A DNA stretch of 64,000 nucleotides from an uncultured Clostridia bacterium. GTDB taxonomy: Bacteria; Bacillota; Clostridia; Oscillospirales; Acutalibacteraceae. Location: the NCBI GenBank assembly GCA_937876205.1, contig CALEII010000030.1, positions 1 through 64,000 on the forward strand, written 5' to 3'. The notes under the pieces were generated by a model. It worked only from the letters and a program-made list of their open reading frames with translations. It did not search any database and had not been told where the DNA came from. This document shows positions 34,025 to 43,677 of the stretch, piece after piece. Numbering within the stretch: the first letter of the stretch is position 1; each line of letters starts with the position of its first letter. The position numbers and the translations under genes are program-made.

Positions 34025-37000
34025 ATGAAAAAATACTTAAAGAAATCATTGGCTGTTATTCTTGCTTTTATGATGGTTTTTTCATATATGGCTTATGTTG
34101 AGCCTGTTGAATCCGATGCAAGAGCAACAATTAACACCTACAGAAAAGCCGATAAATACGGCACACCTGTATGGGACGGCAGCAATACATACTATTCAAA
34201 ATGGAATTCAGGCTCATCTTATACAACATTCACATGGCCCAGACATATTTATATGGATGTCAGTGAAACACTTGAATCAGCAGGTTATTACTATACTGTT
34301 GAATGGGATTACGGTAACGGTTCAGACTATCGTATTGTCAACAATGGTTTTATTTTTGGCGGTTGGGGGTTGCAGGATACATCCGGTTGGCCTTCAAACT
34401 ACTATACGATGACCAATATGTTCAACAACTATGCCCTTGATGCATCAACTCACGGCACTCAGTACGGTATAGATAACGGCAGTGAAACTGACTACGACCT
34501 GAGAGTAGGCGGTGATAACTGGGACGGTGCTCAGGTTATCATCTGGAGAAACTCAAACTCGACAAACGATGCACAGCATCAGTATGTCTTTATGAAGGGT
34601 ACACCCAAGACAACGGGTTACGGTCTCTATTCAACATCAGGATCAAAGCCCAATTCTTTCGGCGGTTGGCAGTATTGGAGCAACGGCTGGAAGAGTGCAA
34701 GTGATAAGTACACAGCAAGCAATGACAGCGGCAACTGGACAACTGACTGTTATGAGGGCACCTGGAAAGAAGTCAGATTTGAGATTACCATTTACGATAA
34801 ATCAGATCTTAACTACGCAAAGCAGAAATCAGATACAATTTACAATAATAATGCACCTTACGCTTCCTTTATAACAGCAGGGCTTGATAACTATGTTGCA
34901 CAGCACGAGGCAACAGGTACTATGCTTAAAACGCGTGAAGTTACTCAGGCAGGAATGACAACGCAGATAACAAATCTCTCAAGTGCGGCGAGTGCTCTGA
35001 GATTTGCGGCTTCAAACAGCGAGCTTATCACAGCAATCAATAATGCTAATGCAGCAATGGCTGAGTCTGATTATGCAACCAAGTATACTCAGGCTTCAAG
35101 AACTGCTCTTGAAACAGCACTCAACAATGCTGTTGCATCAACATATGATGAAGGCGTTACAACATACGCTATCAATTTCTCTGACAACACCACCTGGAAT
35201 GCCGGTTCAAAAGCAGATGCTGACCAGACTGCAATCAACAACTACGCAGCAGCTATCAACAATGCTCTCGCAGCACTCAAAAACCAGTATCTTATCACAT
35301 TCAATTTTGCAAACGGCTCAAGTGATGCATCATATTATGAAGAAGGCGCAGCTGTTACAGCTCCTTCAAATTCAGTAAAGTTACCTGATGCAACAAATCA
35401 CTATTCATATTCCTGGAGTCCTGCAGTCAACACAACTGCAACTGCAGCTGCAACTTATAATGAAGTTCTCAAAACAGAGGGACATTCCTGGGGTGAATGG
35501 ACTCAGACAACGGCTCCCTCCTGCACTTCAGAAGGCTCAAAGCAGAGGGCATGTACTTCTTGCGGATACATAGAAACTGCCTCTGTAGATAAGATTGCTC
35601 ACGATGAAAAGACAATGGAAGCTAACCGTGTTGATGCAACCTGCGGTAAAGACGGCTCATATGATATTGTTACATACTGTGACTCCTGCGGTGAAATCCT
35701 TAAAACTGAAAACAAGATAATTCCCGCTACCGGAAATCACAACTACATAACAGAAATTGAAAGAGTTCCTGCTAAATGCACGGAAGACGGTTATTATGTT
35801 ATGCAGTGTAAGTGCGGTGACACAAAGACGACAACTCTTACTGCTCCCGGTCATTCACCCGCAGGCGCAGTGATTGAAAACAGAACTGAGTCAAGCTGTA
35901 CTGTTCCCGGATCATATGACGAAGTTGTTTACTGTACAGTCTGTACTGCTGAACTCAGCAGAGTTACGCAGGCTCTTCCTCTTGCAGAACACGTTCCTGC
36001 AACAGCAGTAACAGAGAATTATAATGACTCAACCTGTACTGAAAAAGGTTCATATGATGAAGTTGTTTACTGTCAGAATTGCCCCAAGGAGCTTTCAAGA
36101 GTTACAAAAGAAATTGAAATGAAAGACCATACCCCTAAGGCTTCTGTTGAAGAAAACAGAACAGAGTCAACTTGTGTGGCTCAGGGCTCATATGACAGCG
36201 TAATTTATTGTAAAGACTGTAATTTTGAAATTGCAAGAACTCCGGTTACTCTTCCCCTGAGTGGACATAAGGAAGCTGACGCTGTAAAAGAAAAGGTAAC
36301 TGAAGCTACATGTACATCAGTTGGTTATTACGAAAGCGTTGTTTACTGTGAAGTCTGCGATGACGAGCTTTTAAGAACACCTGTTGATGTTCCTATGGCT
36401 GACCACGACTATGTTGATCACGAAGCTCAGCCTCCCACTTGTAAGGACGGCGGTTGGTTTGCTTATCAGACCTGTAAAAACTGCTCATACTCAACTTATA
36501 AGTATATAGAAGCTACCGGCGAACATATTTATGCAACAGAGCAGGAAAGAGTACCTGCAACCTGTACCGAAGACGGATACGTAATTATGGCTTGCGGTTG
36601 CGGTACTACACAGGAAACTACTCTTGCGGCTCCCGGTCATTCACCCAAAGCAGCTGTCAAAGAAAACGATATCCCCGCAAGCTGTACTGTTAACGGCTCA
36701 TATGATGAAGTCGTATACTGCGGCATCTGTAATGAGGAGCTTTCAAGAGAAGGCAAGGTGAACACAGCTCCCGGTCACTCACCCAAGGCTGCTGTCAAAG
36801 AAAACGATATCCCCGCAAGCTGTACTGTTAACGGCTCATATGATGAGGTTGTATACTGCGACATCTGTAATGAGGAGCTTTCAAGAGAAGGCAAGGTAAA
36901 CACAGCTCCCGGTCACACACCAAAGGCAGCTGTCAAAGAAAATGAAGTTAAAGGCGACTGTCTCACAGAAGGTTCTTATGACGAGGTCGTATACTGTGAT

Positions 37001-37939
37001 GTCTGTAATGCTGAAATCAGCCGTACTCCGGTTATAACACCCGTTACGGGACATAAAGAGCTTCCTGCAGTAAAAGAAAATATTGTTGACTCCACCTGTT
37101 CTAAAGCAGGCTCATACGATGAAGTAGTTTACTGTGAAATCTGCGACGAAGAAATCAGCAGAAATACCGTAGAGGTCCCCGTTAAGAAGCATACTGCCGG
37201 TGCAGCCGTAATTGAAAACAAGGTTGATGCAACCTGCGTTATCCCTGCATCTTATGATGAAGTAAAATATTGTAAGGATTGCGGCACTGAAGTCAGCCGT
37301 AAGACAGTTATCGGTTCAACTGTAAATCATAAATACAGCAAAGCGGTTAAAGAAAACATAAATGCCGCTACCTGTACTCAGCCCGGAACATACGATCAGG
37401 TTATTTACTGCTCTGTATGTAACGGCGAAATGGGCAGAGTAACAGTTGATGAGGGTGCAAAGGGTCATACAATTGTTGCCGACCCCGCAGTTAAGCCTAC
37501 TTGCGACAAAGCCGGTAAGACACTCGGTTCACACTGCTCAGTCTGCAGTACGGTGATTGTTGCTCAGAAGGAGGTTCCTGCTCCCGGTCATACAGTGGTT
37601 GATGACTTCGGTTATGAACCCACCTGCACACGCACAGGACTTACAGACGGTTCTCATTGTCAGGTTTGTAAGACGGTTATCGTTAAGCAGGAAGAAATTC
37701 CCGCTCTCGGTCATATTGATGAAGATGAAGACGGTATCTGTGACCTTGACGGCAGAGATGTAACAGATATGGATCCCGATTATGATGACGGACTTGGCTT
37801 TGGTCCTGATTATGAAGGTGACGGCTCCGTTTCAGAGAATGTTTGTCCCGATTGCGGAAGAGAACACATCAACTTCTTCTCAGGCATTATTTGTTTCGTT
37901 ATCAGACTCCTGCGTATGCTCGGTTTTGATGTTAAATAA
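34025..37939 (+). CDS. Secreted protein with 17 or so Cys/His modules and amphipathic C-terminus
   Basis: A 1304-residue exported protein (signal peptide MKKYLKKSLAVILAFMMVFS). Residues 30-270 are beta-rich and aromatic (unknown, possibly carbohydrate-binding). Residues 270-430 are helical with FIVAR-like traits (TALETALNNAVAS, YAAAINNALAAL), then a short beta repeat. From about 480 to 1240 come 17 or so modules of 38-46 residues with one Cys, then CxxC, then a His: AVxENxxxxTCxxxGSYDEVVYC with CxxC following and GH at the end. The spacing suggests one metal, probably zinc, per module. Two neighbouring modules (36635-36772, 36773-36910) are nearly identical. The C-terminus (CPDCGREH, then INFFSGIICFVIRLLRMLGF) ends in a hydrophobic helix. 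Function unknown. The ATG at 34025 follows GGAG. Confidence 0.85.
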   Translation: MKKYLKKSLAVILAFMMVFSYMAYVEPVESDARATINTYRKADKYGTPVWDGSNTYYSKWNSGSSYTTFTWPRHIYMDVSETLESAGYYYTVEWDYGNGSDYRIVNNGFIFGGWGLQDTSGWPSNYYTMTNMFNNYALDASTHGTQYGIDNGSETDYDLRVGGDNWDGAQVIIWRNSNSTNDAQHQYVFMKGTPKTTGYGLYSTSGSKPNSFGGWQYWSNGWKSASDKYTASNDSGNWTTDCYEGTWKEVRFEITIYDKSDLNYAKQKSDTIYNNNAPYASFITAGLDNYVAQHEATGTMLKTREVTQAGMTTQITNLSSAASALRFAASNSELITAINNANAAMAESDYATKYTQASRTALETALNNAVASTYDEGVTTYAINFSDNTTWNAGSKADADQTAINNYAAAINNALAALKNQYLITFNFANGSSDASYYEEGAAVTAPSNSVKLPDATNHYSYSWSPAVNTTATAAATYNEVLKTEGHSWGEWTQTTAPSCTSEGSKQRACTSCGYIETASVDKIAHDEKTMEANRVDATCGKDGSYDIVTYCDSCGEILKTENKIIPATGNHNYITEIERVPAKCTEDGYYVMQCKCGDTKTTTLTAPGHSPAGAVIENRTESSCTVPGSYDEVVYCTVCTAELSRVTQALPLAEHVPATAVTENYNDSTCTEKGSYDEVVYCQNCPKELSRVTKEIEMKDHTPKASVEENRTESTCVAQGSYDSVIYCKDCNFEIARTPVTLPLSGHKEADAVKEKVTEATCTSVGYYESVVYCEVCDDELLRTPVDVPMADHDYVDHEAQPPTCKDGGWFAYQTCKNCSYSTYKYIEATGEHIYATEQERVPATCTEDGYVIMACGCGTTQETTLAAPGHSPKAAVKENDIPASCTVNGSYDEVVYCGICNEELSREGKVNTAPGHSPKAAVKENDIPASCTVNGSYDEVVYCDICNEELSREGKVNTAPGHTPKAAVKENEVKGDCLTEGSYDEVVYCDVCNAEISRTPVITPVTGHKELPAVKENIVDSTCSKAGSYDEVVYCEICDEEISRNTVEVPVKKHTAGAAVIENKVDATCVIPASYDEVKYCKDCGTEVSRKTVIGSTVNHKYSKAVKENINAATCTQPGTYDQVIYCSVCNGEMGRVTVDEGAKGHTIVADPAVKPTCDKAGKTLGSHCSVCSTVIVAQKEVPAPGHTVVDDFGYEPTCTRTGLTDGSHCQVCKTVIVKQEEIPALGHIDEDEDGICDLDGRDVTDMDPDYDDGLGFGPDYEGDGSVSENVCPDCGREHINFFSGIICFVIRLLRMLGFDVK
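36635..36910 (+). repeat. Tandem duplication of a 138-bp module
   Basis: Two head-to-tail 138-bp units (46 codons each) differing at about seven positions, inside the Cys/His-module gene. It is a recent in-frame expansion, while the other modules are much more diverged. Confidence 0.9.
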
Positions 37940-37955
37940 TAAGCTTTAATACAGA

Positions 37956-37986
37956 CAGACCGTCGGGAAACCGACGGTCTGTTGTT
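37956..37986 (+). terminator. Terminator of the Cys/His-module protein gene
   Basis: CAGACCGTCGG GAAA CCGACGGTCTG followed by TTGTT. Confidence 0.85.
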
Positions 37987-37998
37987 ATATAAATCAGA

Positions 37999-38180
37999 AT
38001 TTGTCGAGCAGAGCTCGAATGGAAAATTGAAAATGGAAAATGGAAAGTGTCGGAAGTGCTTCGCACTTTTCCGCTACGCTCTATATAATGTTTTCCGAAG
38101 GAAAACCACCTTCATTTTCAACTTTCAATTTTAAATTTTCAATTACAATAATTTGTCGAGGGCACCTCGACAAATTATTG
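37999..38180 (-). repeat. CAATAATTT hairpin-bounded element, copy C
   Basis: A 182-bp element, reverse-strand relative of copy B (same central ATTATATAGAGCGTAGC, the same GTTTTCC/GGAAAAC and GTGC/GCAC hairpins). On the minus strand its first hairpin is CAATAATTTGTCGAG / CTCGACAAATTATTG; the far end has GTCGAGC / GCTCGA. On that strand it directly follows the DUF421 gene, and its CAATAA provides that gene's stop codon. Confidence 0.85.
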
Positions 38181-38843
38181 TTTCTTTATCACATTTACAT
38201 TTCCGTTATCGTCAACTGTAAGAAGAAGAATATCTTTTTGTTTGGCATTATGCTTTTTCAGGATTTTAACAACATCTTCATCAGTCAGAACGCTTTTTTC
38301 AAGCTGTTCTGAAAAGAGTCTGCCGTCGGCAATTATCACCCGTGGCAGGCTGTTTTTTTTCGGCTGTACATTCACATCGGAGACAGTCGCATTTCTTTTC
38401 TCGGGCTTGAGCAGAACGCTCAGTGACCCGTCTGTTTCAGCTATTGCGTACTGAACATCGGCTATATCAAAAACATCCTTCTGTCTGAGTGCTTCAAGCA
38501 GGTCATCTGTGGTGTAACGGAGCTTGCGCATCTGTTTTACATCAGGACATCCGTCCTTTATTACTATTACTGAGTTTCCTTGCAGAAGTGTTCGCAGCTT
38601 GACAGTTTTCAGTGCAATGAAAGATACTCCGATTTCAAGAATTGCCAGAACGGAGACGGGGATTATTGCATCAAATATTGATGCTTTGATATCCTGAAGA
38701 GGCAGTACTGCAATCTCAGAAATCATTATTGTTATCACAAGCTCACCGGGCTGCAGCTGGCCTATCTGCCTTTTGCCCATAAGTCGCACAATCATAATCA
38801 GAAAAAAATAAAGAATAACCGTTCTTATAACTATTGTCAGCAT
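38175..38843 (-). CDS. DUF421 (YetF-like) membrane protein
   Basis: A protein of 222 residues (237 if the ATG at 38888 is used; the shorter start has GGTGAT upstream). Three hydrophobic segments at the N-terminus include the family hallmark RLMGKRQIGQLQPGELVITIMISE, followed by the conserved C-terminal YetF domain (GNSVIVIKDG, LLEALRQKDVFDIADVQYAI, ETDGSLSVLLKPEKR). The family is widespread in spore formers; some members affect spores or the envelope, but biochemistry is not established. It is divergent from gerAA. Its last codons and stop (AAA CAA TAA) run into repeat copy C, which suggests that the element inserted at the original 3' end. Confidence 0.9.
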   Translation of the reverse strand: MLTIVIRTVILYFFLIMIVRLMGKRQIGQLQPGELVITIMISEIAVLPLQDIKASIFDAIIPVSVLAILEIGVSFIALKTVKLRTLLQGNSVIVIKDGCPDVKQMRKLRYTTDDLLEALRQKDVFDIADVQYAIAETDGSLSVLLKPEKRNATVSDVNVQPKKNSLPRVIIADGRLFSEQLEKSVLTDEDVVKILKKHNAKQKDILLLTVDDNGNVNVIKKQ

Positions 38844-38922
38844 AATATCACCGAGATTAGTTTCCGAAGAAAACTGCTGTATATTCACACATTTTCAGTT
38901 AATAATTACATCAGGTGGTAAT

Positions 38923-40458
38923 ATGTTTTTTAACAGTAAAAAATCTGAAATACGTGTTTCAGACCCTGTAGATAAATATAATGATGCACTCAGTGATGAG
39001 CCGCTGAGTCCTTCTCTGTCAAAGAATATGTCTGTTCTCAAGGAACTGTTCGGTGAGAGCTTTGACCTTGTTATAAAGCAGTCTGAGGTGAACGGTGTGC
39101 GCATTGCTTTTGTTGCCCTTGACGGAATGTACAACGGTCTTCACGCTTCTCAGGCTGTTGTTGAGCCTTCACAGAATGTTGAGCGTTTTCTCAGAAAGCC
39201 CGAAGAGGTTTATGAGCATCTGTGCAGCTTCAGAACAAGTGAATGTGATTCAAAAGAAGCTCCGACGGTAAAAAGTGCCGTTGAATTCATTCTTTCGGGC
39301 TGTATGGTGCTTTTTGTTGACGGTGTGTGCAAAAGCCGTGCATTCAGTGTGCAGGGCTTTCCGAAAAGACCCGTTCAGCCGCCCGATTCAGAGTCTCAGG
39401 AAAACGGCTCAAAAGAAGGCTTTACCGATATGTACAAGGATAATGTCACCCTTGTCAGACGCAGAATGAAAAGCCCGTTTATACGCTTTGAAACAGTAAC
39501 CGCAGGAGAAACAGGCAATAACTCTCTTGTGGTGTGTTATCATTCAAAGCGTGCCGATCCTGAAATCGTCAGTCAGGTAAAAGAAAAGCTTTCATCAATG
39601 AAAACAGACTTTGTGTGCGGTGCGGGAGCAGTCAGACCGTTTCTTGAAAACAGACGAATATCTTTTTTCTCCACTGTCGGCACAACAGAACGCCCCGACG
39701 TATTCAGTGCAAAGCTTGCAGAGGGCAGGGTAGGGGTAATTATTGACGGTTCACCTTATGCGATTATTGTGCCTTATCTTTTTATTGAAAATTTTCATTC
39801 ACTTGATGACTATCTCAACAGACCGTATTATGCAACCGTAACAAGAATACTGAAAATCATCTGTTTTGTGCTTGCTGTTTTTCTTCCCGGTGTTTATGTT
39901 GCAGTGGGAACGTTTCATCAGGAGATTTTTCCTGCTCAGGTGCTGTCAGACGTGGTGGCAAGTCTTCAGAATACGCCGTTTCCGCTGACAGTTGAGTCGC
40001 TTCTGATACATTTTATATATGAAATTGTGCGTGAAGCAGGCTTACGTATGCCAAAACCCGTGGGACACACAGTGAGCATCGTCGGAGCGCTTGTAATCGG
40101 TGATGCGGCAGTGTCGGCAAGCCTTATTAGTGCGCCGATGCTTATTATTGTTGCGCTGACTGCAATCTGTTCGGCGGTTCTGCCGTCTCTTCATCAGCCG
40201 TCATCGATTCTCAGATTGATTTTCATCATTCTCGGCGGCACAATGGGACTGTACGGCATTATGCTCGGTTTTTCTTTTGTTTTGTGTGATATCTGTTCTA
40301 TGAATTCCTTCGGTATTCCCTATACGGCACCATTTTCACCATATGACAGCTATCCTTTGAGGGATACAGTGCTTTTTGCAGGGTGGAAAAAAGTCGGCAG
40401 ACGTAATTTTGTAATACAGAAGCTAAGGGGGACAACAAAAAATGACACCGAAAGCTGA
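38923..40458 (+). CDS. Spore germination receptor subunit A (GerAA family)
   Basis: A 511-residue GerA-family protein. The N-terminal soluble domain starts with LSPSLSKNMSVLKELFGES and includes LVYC-like strands; the core motif EGRVGVIIDGSPYAIIVPYLFIE is typical. From about residue 305 come four or five membrane segments (IICFVLAVFLPGVYVAVGTFH, VGHTVSIVGALVIGDAAVSA). Subunits A, B and C together form a germinant receptor in the spore inner membrane. AGGTGG precedes the ATG. It overlaps gerAB by 17 bp. No clear sigma-G promoter could be identified in the short gap to the divergent DUF421 gene. The germinant is unknown. Confidence 0.95.
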   Translation: MFFNSKKSEIRVSDPVDKYNDALSDEPLSPSLSKNMSVLKELFGESFDLVIKQSEVNGVRIAFVALDGMYNGLHASQAVVEPSQNVERFLRKPEEVYEHLCSFRTSECDSKEAPTVKSAVEFILSGCMVLFVDGVCKSRAFSVQGFPKRPVQPPDSESQENGSKEGFTDMYKDNVTLVRRRMKSPFIRFETVTAGETGNNSLVVCYHSKRADPEIVSQVKEKLSSMKTDFVCGAGAVRPFLENRRISFFSTVGTTERPDVFSAKLAEGRVGVIIDGSPYAIIVPYLFIENFHSLDDYLNRPYYATVTRILKIICFVLAVFLPGVYVAVGTFHQEIFPAQVLSDVVASLQNTPFPLTVESLLIHFIYEIVREAGLRMPKPVGHTVSIVGALVIGDAAVSASLISAPMLIIVALTAICSAVLPSLHQPSSILRLIFIILGGTMGLYGIMLGFSFVLCDICSMNSFGIPYTAPFSPYDSYPLRDTVLFAGWKKVGRRNFVIQKLRGTTKNDTES

Positions 40459-41521
40459 AATCACGCCTGTACAGTTTTATACAATACTTTTTCTCAGCCG
40501 TATTTTTGCGCTTGTGACATACGTAATGAGCCTGAGAACTCAGCTGTCGTCAACTGACAGAGTAATTATGACTCTTTTTACCGGTGTGTTTCTTGTGCTC
40601 ACTGCAATACCAACGGCAATATTTATCCGTCAGGATAACACACAGTCTGTCATAATGAGGGCAGGAAAGCTCTCTCACGTGTTCAGCAGAATTATATGCA
40701 TCTTTTATCTTGTTGAGGCTGTGTATTTCGGCGTGATAACAAGTGTCCGTTTCGGTATTTTTACGGGGTCTGTAATGTTTCCCGATACAAATATTGTATT
40801 CTTTATTTTTATGATGCTGGCATTTTCGGCATTCACGGCATTCAAGGGCATTGAGGCAGTTGGCAGGTCGTCATTTGTTATTCTGTTTCCCGTGCTGTTT
40901 TCCTTGTTATTTGTTTTTGCAACACAGAGTGAGGATTTTGATTTGCTTAACCTGACACCGGCATTTACATCCGGCACAAAAGACATTCTTTCCACTGCGC
41001 TGTTTTCTGCTTCAAGGACGGGAGAACTTGCTTTTGTGACATTGATGCCGCCGTTTGTAAGAAAGCAGAAAAGCCGTCATATATTTATGTTTATTTTTGC
41101 AATAACGGCGGTAATGTTTATTTCTGAGCTTGTAATGTCTGCCGTGCTGGGTAATTACGGCAGTACACAGCTTTTCGGAATGTATTCACTTTCAGTTCTT
41201 GCGGATCTGGGCTTTATTGAGAGGCTTGATGCACTTTTTACCTGCGTGTGGTTGCTTTGTGCAGGCGTGAAGATTTCAATAACACTCTTTCTTTGCTCAT
41301 CAATTCTTTCTGCATTTACGGGCCGTAACAGACGTGTGCTTTATATAGCTGTAAGTGCTGTGCTGATTTTTGCGGGCTCTTTGCCGCTGGCAGGCAATCT
41401 TATAAGTCTTACGTGGCTTATAAATGCTCCGGTGACGCAGATACTGTATCTTACTGGCGTTGTTGTGATACCTGTCACCGTAATGATATGGGAAGGGGTG
41501 AAAAAGCGTGAAAAAGCTTAG
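40442..41521 (+). CDS. Spore germination receptor subunit B, GerAB/KB family permease
   Basis: A 359-residue membrane protein of the APC-like spore germination permease family, with about ten hydrophobic segments (for example LFTGVFLVLTAIPTAIFI and ALFTCVWLLCAGVKISITLFL). GerAB subunits bind small germinants in a transporter-like fold. It overlaps gerAA by 17 bp and gerAC by 14 bp, so all three are translationally coupled. Confidence 0.93.
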   Translation: MTPKAEITPVQFYTILFLSRIFALVTYVMSLRTQLSSTDRVIMTLFTGVFLVLTAIPTAIFIRQDNTQSVIMRAGKLSHVFSRIICIFYLVEAVYFGVITSVRFGIFTGSVMFPDTNIVFFIFMMLAFSAFTAFKGIEAVGRSSFVILFPVLFSLLFVFATQSEDFDLLNLTPAFTSGTKDILSTALFSASRTGELAFVTLMPPFVRKQKSRHIFMFIFAITAVMFISELVMSAVLGNYGSTQLFGMYSLSVLADLGFIERLDALFTCVWLLCAGVKISITLFLCSSILSAFTGRNRRVLYIAVSAVLIFAGSLPLAGNLISLTWLINAPVTQILYLTGVVVIPVTVMIWEGVKKREKA

Positions 41522-42632
41522 TGTATTGCTTATTCTTGGGCTTCTTGTGACCTTGACCGCCTGTATGCCCGAGAATACAGAAATCAAATACAGACTTGTC
41601 ATTGAGGGAATAGGCGTTGACTATAACAGCGAAAAAGAAGAGTATGAGGTAAGCGTTCAGGTGCTTGATACGGGCTCAAGCGAAGAGCAGTCGCAGAGTA
41701 AGACATATCTCGCAAAAGGAAAAACTGTTGCAAAAGCAGTTTCATCATTAACGGAAGAAACGGGAAAATACCCGCTCTACAGTCAGAACAGAATGATAAT
41801 AATCGGTTCCTCCCTGACGGGTGACAGAATGATAAAGGCACTGAACTTTTTTGTGCGGGAATACACTTCACGTCCCGATGTCTTTATTGCCGTTGCCACG
41901 GGCAGTGCAAGTGACATTCTGAATGTGAAAACTCAGGGAGAGAGCACGGCAAGGCTGATTGAAACTGCAATTGACCAGAGCAACGCAACCTCCGTCTCAC
42001 CTGATACCGAGCTTTTTGACGTTGTCAATCTTTCTCTGGAAAAAAACACGGATTTTATTCTGCCTCTTGTTGAAATCACGGGAGATAAAGAAAAAAGTGT
42101 AAAAGTGACAGGCTCAGCCGTGTTTACGGGCAGTGACAGACGTATACATCTGTCTGACAGTGAGACATTTTTTGTTCTTGTTGCATCAGACAAGGCAAAA
42201 AGAGGCACCTTCTGTATTTTTACCGATGGTGGAGCCGCACTTGAGATAATGAATACAAAGACAAAAATAAACACTGATTACAGAAACGGAGTGCCTTCTT
42301 TTGATATTGAAGTGAAAATGACTGTCGATATTATAGAATACGGCAGTGATGAGTTTACAGACCTTGATGAAGAGACTGTCAGACAGATAGAAAGAACAGC
42401 CACAGCATATATCAGAGACGGAATAAATGAGGTCTGCAACAGAATTCTGAAGGAGGAAAAGTGCGATATTCTCAGGCTCGGCAGACGGTTTTATAAAAAA
42501 TTCCCTGAGAGGTATGATGAAATCAGAAATGAATGGCGTGATACCTTGCCGTCAGCAGAAATCAACGTCAAAGCCGATGTCCGTGTCGGCAGAATAGGTC
42601 AGATGACTGTGTCAAAACAGATTGAAAAATAA
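41508..42632 (+). CDS. Spore germination lipoprotein subunit C, Ger(x)C family
   Basis: A 374-residue lipoprotein. The signal peptide ends in a lipobox LTAC with the lipidated Cys at about 19. Family motifs GIGVDYNSEKEEYEVSVQ and SQNRMIIIGSSL occur in the first 110 residues, and the C-terminal domain includes IKTEYGSDEF-like and RIGQMT stretches. It is the third subunit of the receptor, anchored to the outer face of the spore inner membrane. No terminator is visible between it and the heptose genes 49 bp downstream. Confidence 0.93.
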   Translation: MKKLSVLLILGLLVTLTACMPENTEIKYRLVIEGIGVDYNSEKEEYEVSVQVLDTGSSEEQSQSKTYLAKGKTVAKAVSSLTEETGKYPLYSQNRMIIIGSSLTGDRMIKALNFFVREYTSRPDVFIAVATGSASDILNVKTQGESTARLIETAIDQSNATSVSPDTELFDVVNLSLEKNTDFILPLVEITGDKEKSVKVTGSAVFTGSDRRIHLSDSETFFVLVASDKAKRGTFCIFTDGGAALEIMNTKTKINTDYRNGVPSFDIEVKMTVDIIEYGSDEFTDLDEETVRQIERTATAYIRDGINEVCNRILKEEKCDILRLGRRFYKKFPERYDEIRNEWRDTLPSAEINVKADVRVGRIGQMTVSKQIEK

Positions 42633-42681
42633 TTCCGGTTGTGATAGAATAAAATAAACAATAAAACCGGAGTTGTACGCA

Positions 42682-43677
42682 ATGATCATTACAAAAACTC
42701 CGTTCCGTATGTCTTTTTTCGGCGGCGGAACAGATTTCAGAGAATTCTTTAATGAATACGGTGGCTCAGTTCTTTCCACAACAATAGATAAATACTGTTA
42801 TGTCAATGTGAGAGCTGTGCCTAAAATATTTGACTATTCCACGGAGCTTGTCTATGCAAAAAAGGAGCGTGTGACCTGCATTGATGACATTGAGCATCCT
42901 GCTGTGAGAAACGCAATGAAGTATCTCGGCATAGATAATATCCGTCTTGCGTACGAAGCAGATCTGCCTGCACGTTCAGGGCTTGGAACAAGCAGCTCCT
43001 TTGCTGTCGGTATGCTCAATGCGTTCTATGCAATGCAGGGCAAGTTTGCTGATGCAAAGAAGCTTGCCGATGATGCAATTTATCTTGAGAGAACTCTCTG
43101 CGCTGAGGTCGGCGGACTGCAGGACCAGATTGCTGCCGCATTCGGTGGCTTCAACAGAATAAATTTCTCACAGGACGGCTATGAGGTGTGTCCCGTTGCA
43201 ATAAATCAGGAGCGTAAAAAAGCTCTTGAGAAAAATCTTATAATGTTTTTTACAGGCTTTACAAGACTGTCGGCAGAGGTGCAGAAGACAAATAAACCAT
43301 ATCTGCAGACAGAGAAGCTGAAAAAAATGCTCACACTTGTTGACGATGCCGAAAAAATCCTTGTTGACTCTCAGAGAGACATTGATGACTTCGGCAGATT
43401 GCTTGATGAGACCTGGTCTCTCAAGCGTGAAACGGGAAAGACCGTTACCACAGACTATATTGATGAGCTTTATAATAAAGCCATTTCTGCAGGCGCTCTG
43501 GGAGGCAAGCTTCTCGGTGCAGGCGGCGGAGGTCATCTGATATTCTATGTCCCCCGAGAAAACAGAGAAAAGCTGATTTCAGCTATGGACGGTTGCTTAC
43601 ATATACCGTTTGAGTTTGAAAATACAGGGTCAAAGGTCATTCACTATACACCTGAAACGCAGTTCGGCGGTGATTAA
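42682..43677 (+). CDS. hddA: GHMP-family sugar kinase, HddA-like (heptose 7-phosphate kinase)
   Basis: A 331-residue GHMP kinase. It opens with the HddA/FKP-type motif KTPFRMSFFGGGTDFREF, has the phosphate-binding loop DLPARSGLGTSSSFAVGML, QDQIAAAFGG and GGKLLGAGGGGHLIF near the end. The family phosphorylates C1 of D-glycero-D-manno-heptose 7-phosphate. I use the ATG at 42682, with GGAG 9 nt upstream; the TTG at 42673 abuts that site. The next two genes supply the other steps of a GDP-D-glycero-alpha-D-manno-heptose route, which supports this specificity, though a related sugar is possible. The stop is followed directly by the next gene's ATG. Confidence 0.85.
   Translation: MIITKTPFRMSFFGGGTDFREFFNEYGGSVLSTTIDKYCYVNVRAVPKIFDYSTELVYAKKERVTCIDDIEHPAVRNAMKYLGIDNIRLAYEADLPARSGLGTSSSFAVGMLNAFYAMQGKFADAKKLADDAIYLERTLCAEVGGLQDQIAAAFGGFNRINFSQDGYEVCPVAINQERKKALEKNLIMFFTGFTRLSAEVQKTNKPYLQTEKLKKMLTLVDDAEKILVDSQRDIDDFGRLLDETWSLKRETGKTVTTDYIDELYNKAISAGALGGKLLGAGGGGHLIFYVPRENREKLISAMDGCLHIPFEFENTGSKVIHYTPETQFGGD

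Noticed and set aside
36635..36910. CRISPR-like or assembly-artefact duplication
   Set aside because: The two 138-bp units are in frame within a module protein and differ at about seven sites, so they are a genuine coding duplication.
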